Assembly: GCA_019751575.1 (NCBI GenBank)
Contig: JAIENF010000277.1
Location: 1 to 6,434, forward strand
DNA from: Burkholderiales bacterium
GTDB lineage: Bacteria > Pseudomonadota > Gammaproteobacteria > Burkholderiales > CAIKXV01
DNA length: 6,434 nt
Direction: 5' to 3'
A program made the translations under genes and the position numbers. The notes below the pieces were generated by a model, which saw nothing but the letters and a program-made list of their open reading frames with translations, did no database searches and was not told the DNA's origin. Below are positions 6,067 to 6,434 of this stretch, in pieces. Each line of letters starts with the position of its first letter. The stretch's first letter is position 1.

Positions 6067-6434
6067 ACCAGTCGTCCCGCACCGCCCGCACCGCCGCCAC
6101 CGACAGCGCGCCGCGCGCGCTCACCACCGCCGTCACCGATGCCGCCAGCACCAGCGCCACTGCCAGCACCGCCAGGAATCCGGCGGGCAGGTCGAGCGGC
6201 ATCGTCCAGTTGAACGATTGCGGATTGATCACGTCGATCAGCACCAGGCTGATCGCCAGCCCGAGCAGCCCGCCGATCAGCGCGCCGAGCGTGGCGAACA
6301 GTGCGCCCTCGGCGGCCAGCTGCAGCGCGATCTCGCGCCGGGTCATGCCCAGGCAGCGCTGCACGCCGAACTCGCGCCCGCGCGCCAGCGCCTCCGCGCT
6401 GAAGGTCGAGGCAACGCCGAACAGGCCGATCACC
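6065..6434 (-). CDS. FtsX-family ABC transporter permease, C-terminal part (runs off the window)
   Basis: About 123 residues are visible, open to the window edge on the 5' side; the GTG near 6433 is internal and not a start. The segment has the hallmark of the terminal FtsX domain: GLFGVASTFSAEALARGREF, then GVQRCLGMTRREI, the cytoplasmic loop that contacts the ATPase. It is followed by two hydrophobic helices, GALFATLGALIGGLLGLAIS and LAVLAVALVLAASVTAVVS, and a basic end SARGALSVAAVRAVRDDW. This is the MacB/LolC/AttF-G type of permease, an inner-membrane subunit of an ABC system that acts on lipids, lipoproteins or other envelope substrates rather than importing small nutrients. The matching ATPase should lie upstream, beyond the window. 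The AttH-like gene 13 bp downstream supports an attEFGH-like operon. The family is certain from the motif; the substrate is unknown. Confidence 0.9.
   Translation of the reverse strand, partial: VIGLFGVASTFSAEALARGREFGVQRCLGMTRREIALQLAAEGALFATLGALIGGLLGLAISLVLIDVINPQSFNWTMPLDLPAGFLAVLAVALVLAASVTAVVSARGALSVAAVRAVRDDW

Noticed and set aside
4687..6213. A 508-codon plus-strand open frame across the AttH-like gene
   Set aside because: It has the same codon-register artefact, a low-complexity Arg/Ala/Pro-rich product, and the opposite strand shows clear family motifs throughout.

Overview
This 6.4 kb stretch is GC-rich and gene-dense, with little space between genes and strongly GC-ending codons. 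It looks like a Gram-negative proteobacterial chromosome, probably Burkholderiales or Xanthomonadales. That placement is an inference from base composition, gene families and the style of the intergenic repeat; there is no rRNA or marker gene to settle it.

Layout, left to right. Positions 1-125 (+) hold the last codons of an unrecognised protein. Positions 177-1126 (+) encode an N-carbamoyl-D-amino-acid amidohydrolase of the nitrilase superfamily. Its reading frame is broken by one missing base near 524-530, so Glu47 is in one frame and the catalytic Lys and Cys are in another. A short GC-rich gap (1127-1249) separates it from two convergent minus-strand genes: a soluble protein of the 4,5-dihydroxyphthalate decarboxylase family (1250-2260) and, 51 bp upstream of it, a large molybdopterin-binding subunit of the xanthine dehydrogenase/CoxL family (2312-4669, or to 4687 with a TTG start). 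The FAD and 2Fe-2S subunits that normally partner this subunit are not beside it. Next comes a compact repeat element (about 4730-4850) with a perfect 23-bp inverted repeat. Last is a second minus-strand unit: the C-terminal part of an FtsX-type ABC permease (6065 to the window edge) and, 13 bp downstream, an exported AttH/CrtC-type lipocalin-like protein (4846-6051).

How the genes may work together. The permease and AttH-like protein form a recognisable pairing, in which an ABC transporter of the FtsX/LolCDE kind is encoded with a secreted AttH-like protein. The other three genes suggest catabolism of an aromatic or N-heterocyclic compound: a molybdenum hydroxylase to oxidise a ring, a decarboxylase-like protein, and a carbamoylase to release CO2 and ammonia from an N-carbamoyl intermediate. 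This pathway is an inference. The carbamoylase may be dead, or the lesion may be a sequencing error. No clearly new defence or mobile system is visible. The points most worth a second look are the frameshift, the molybdenum subunit without partners, and the repeat element between the two minus-strand units.
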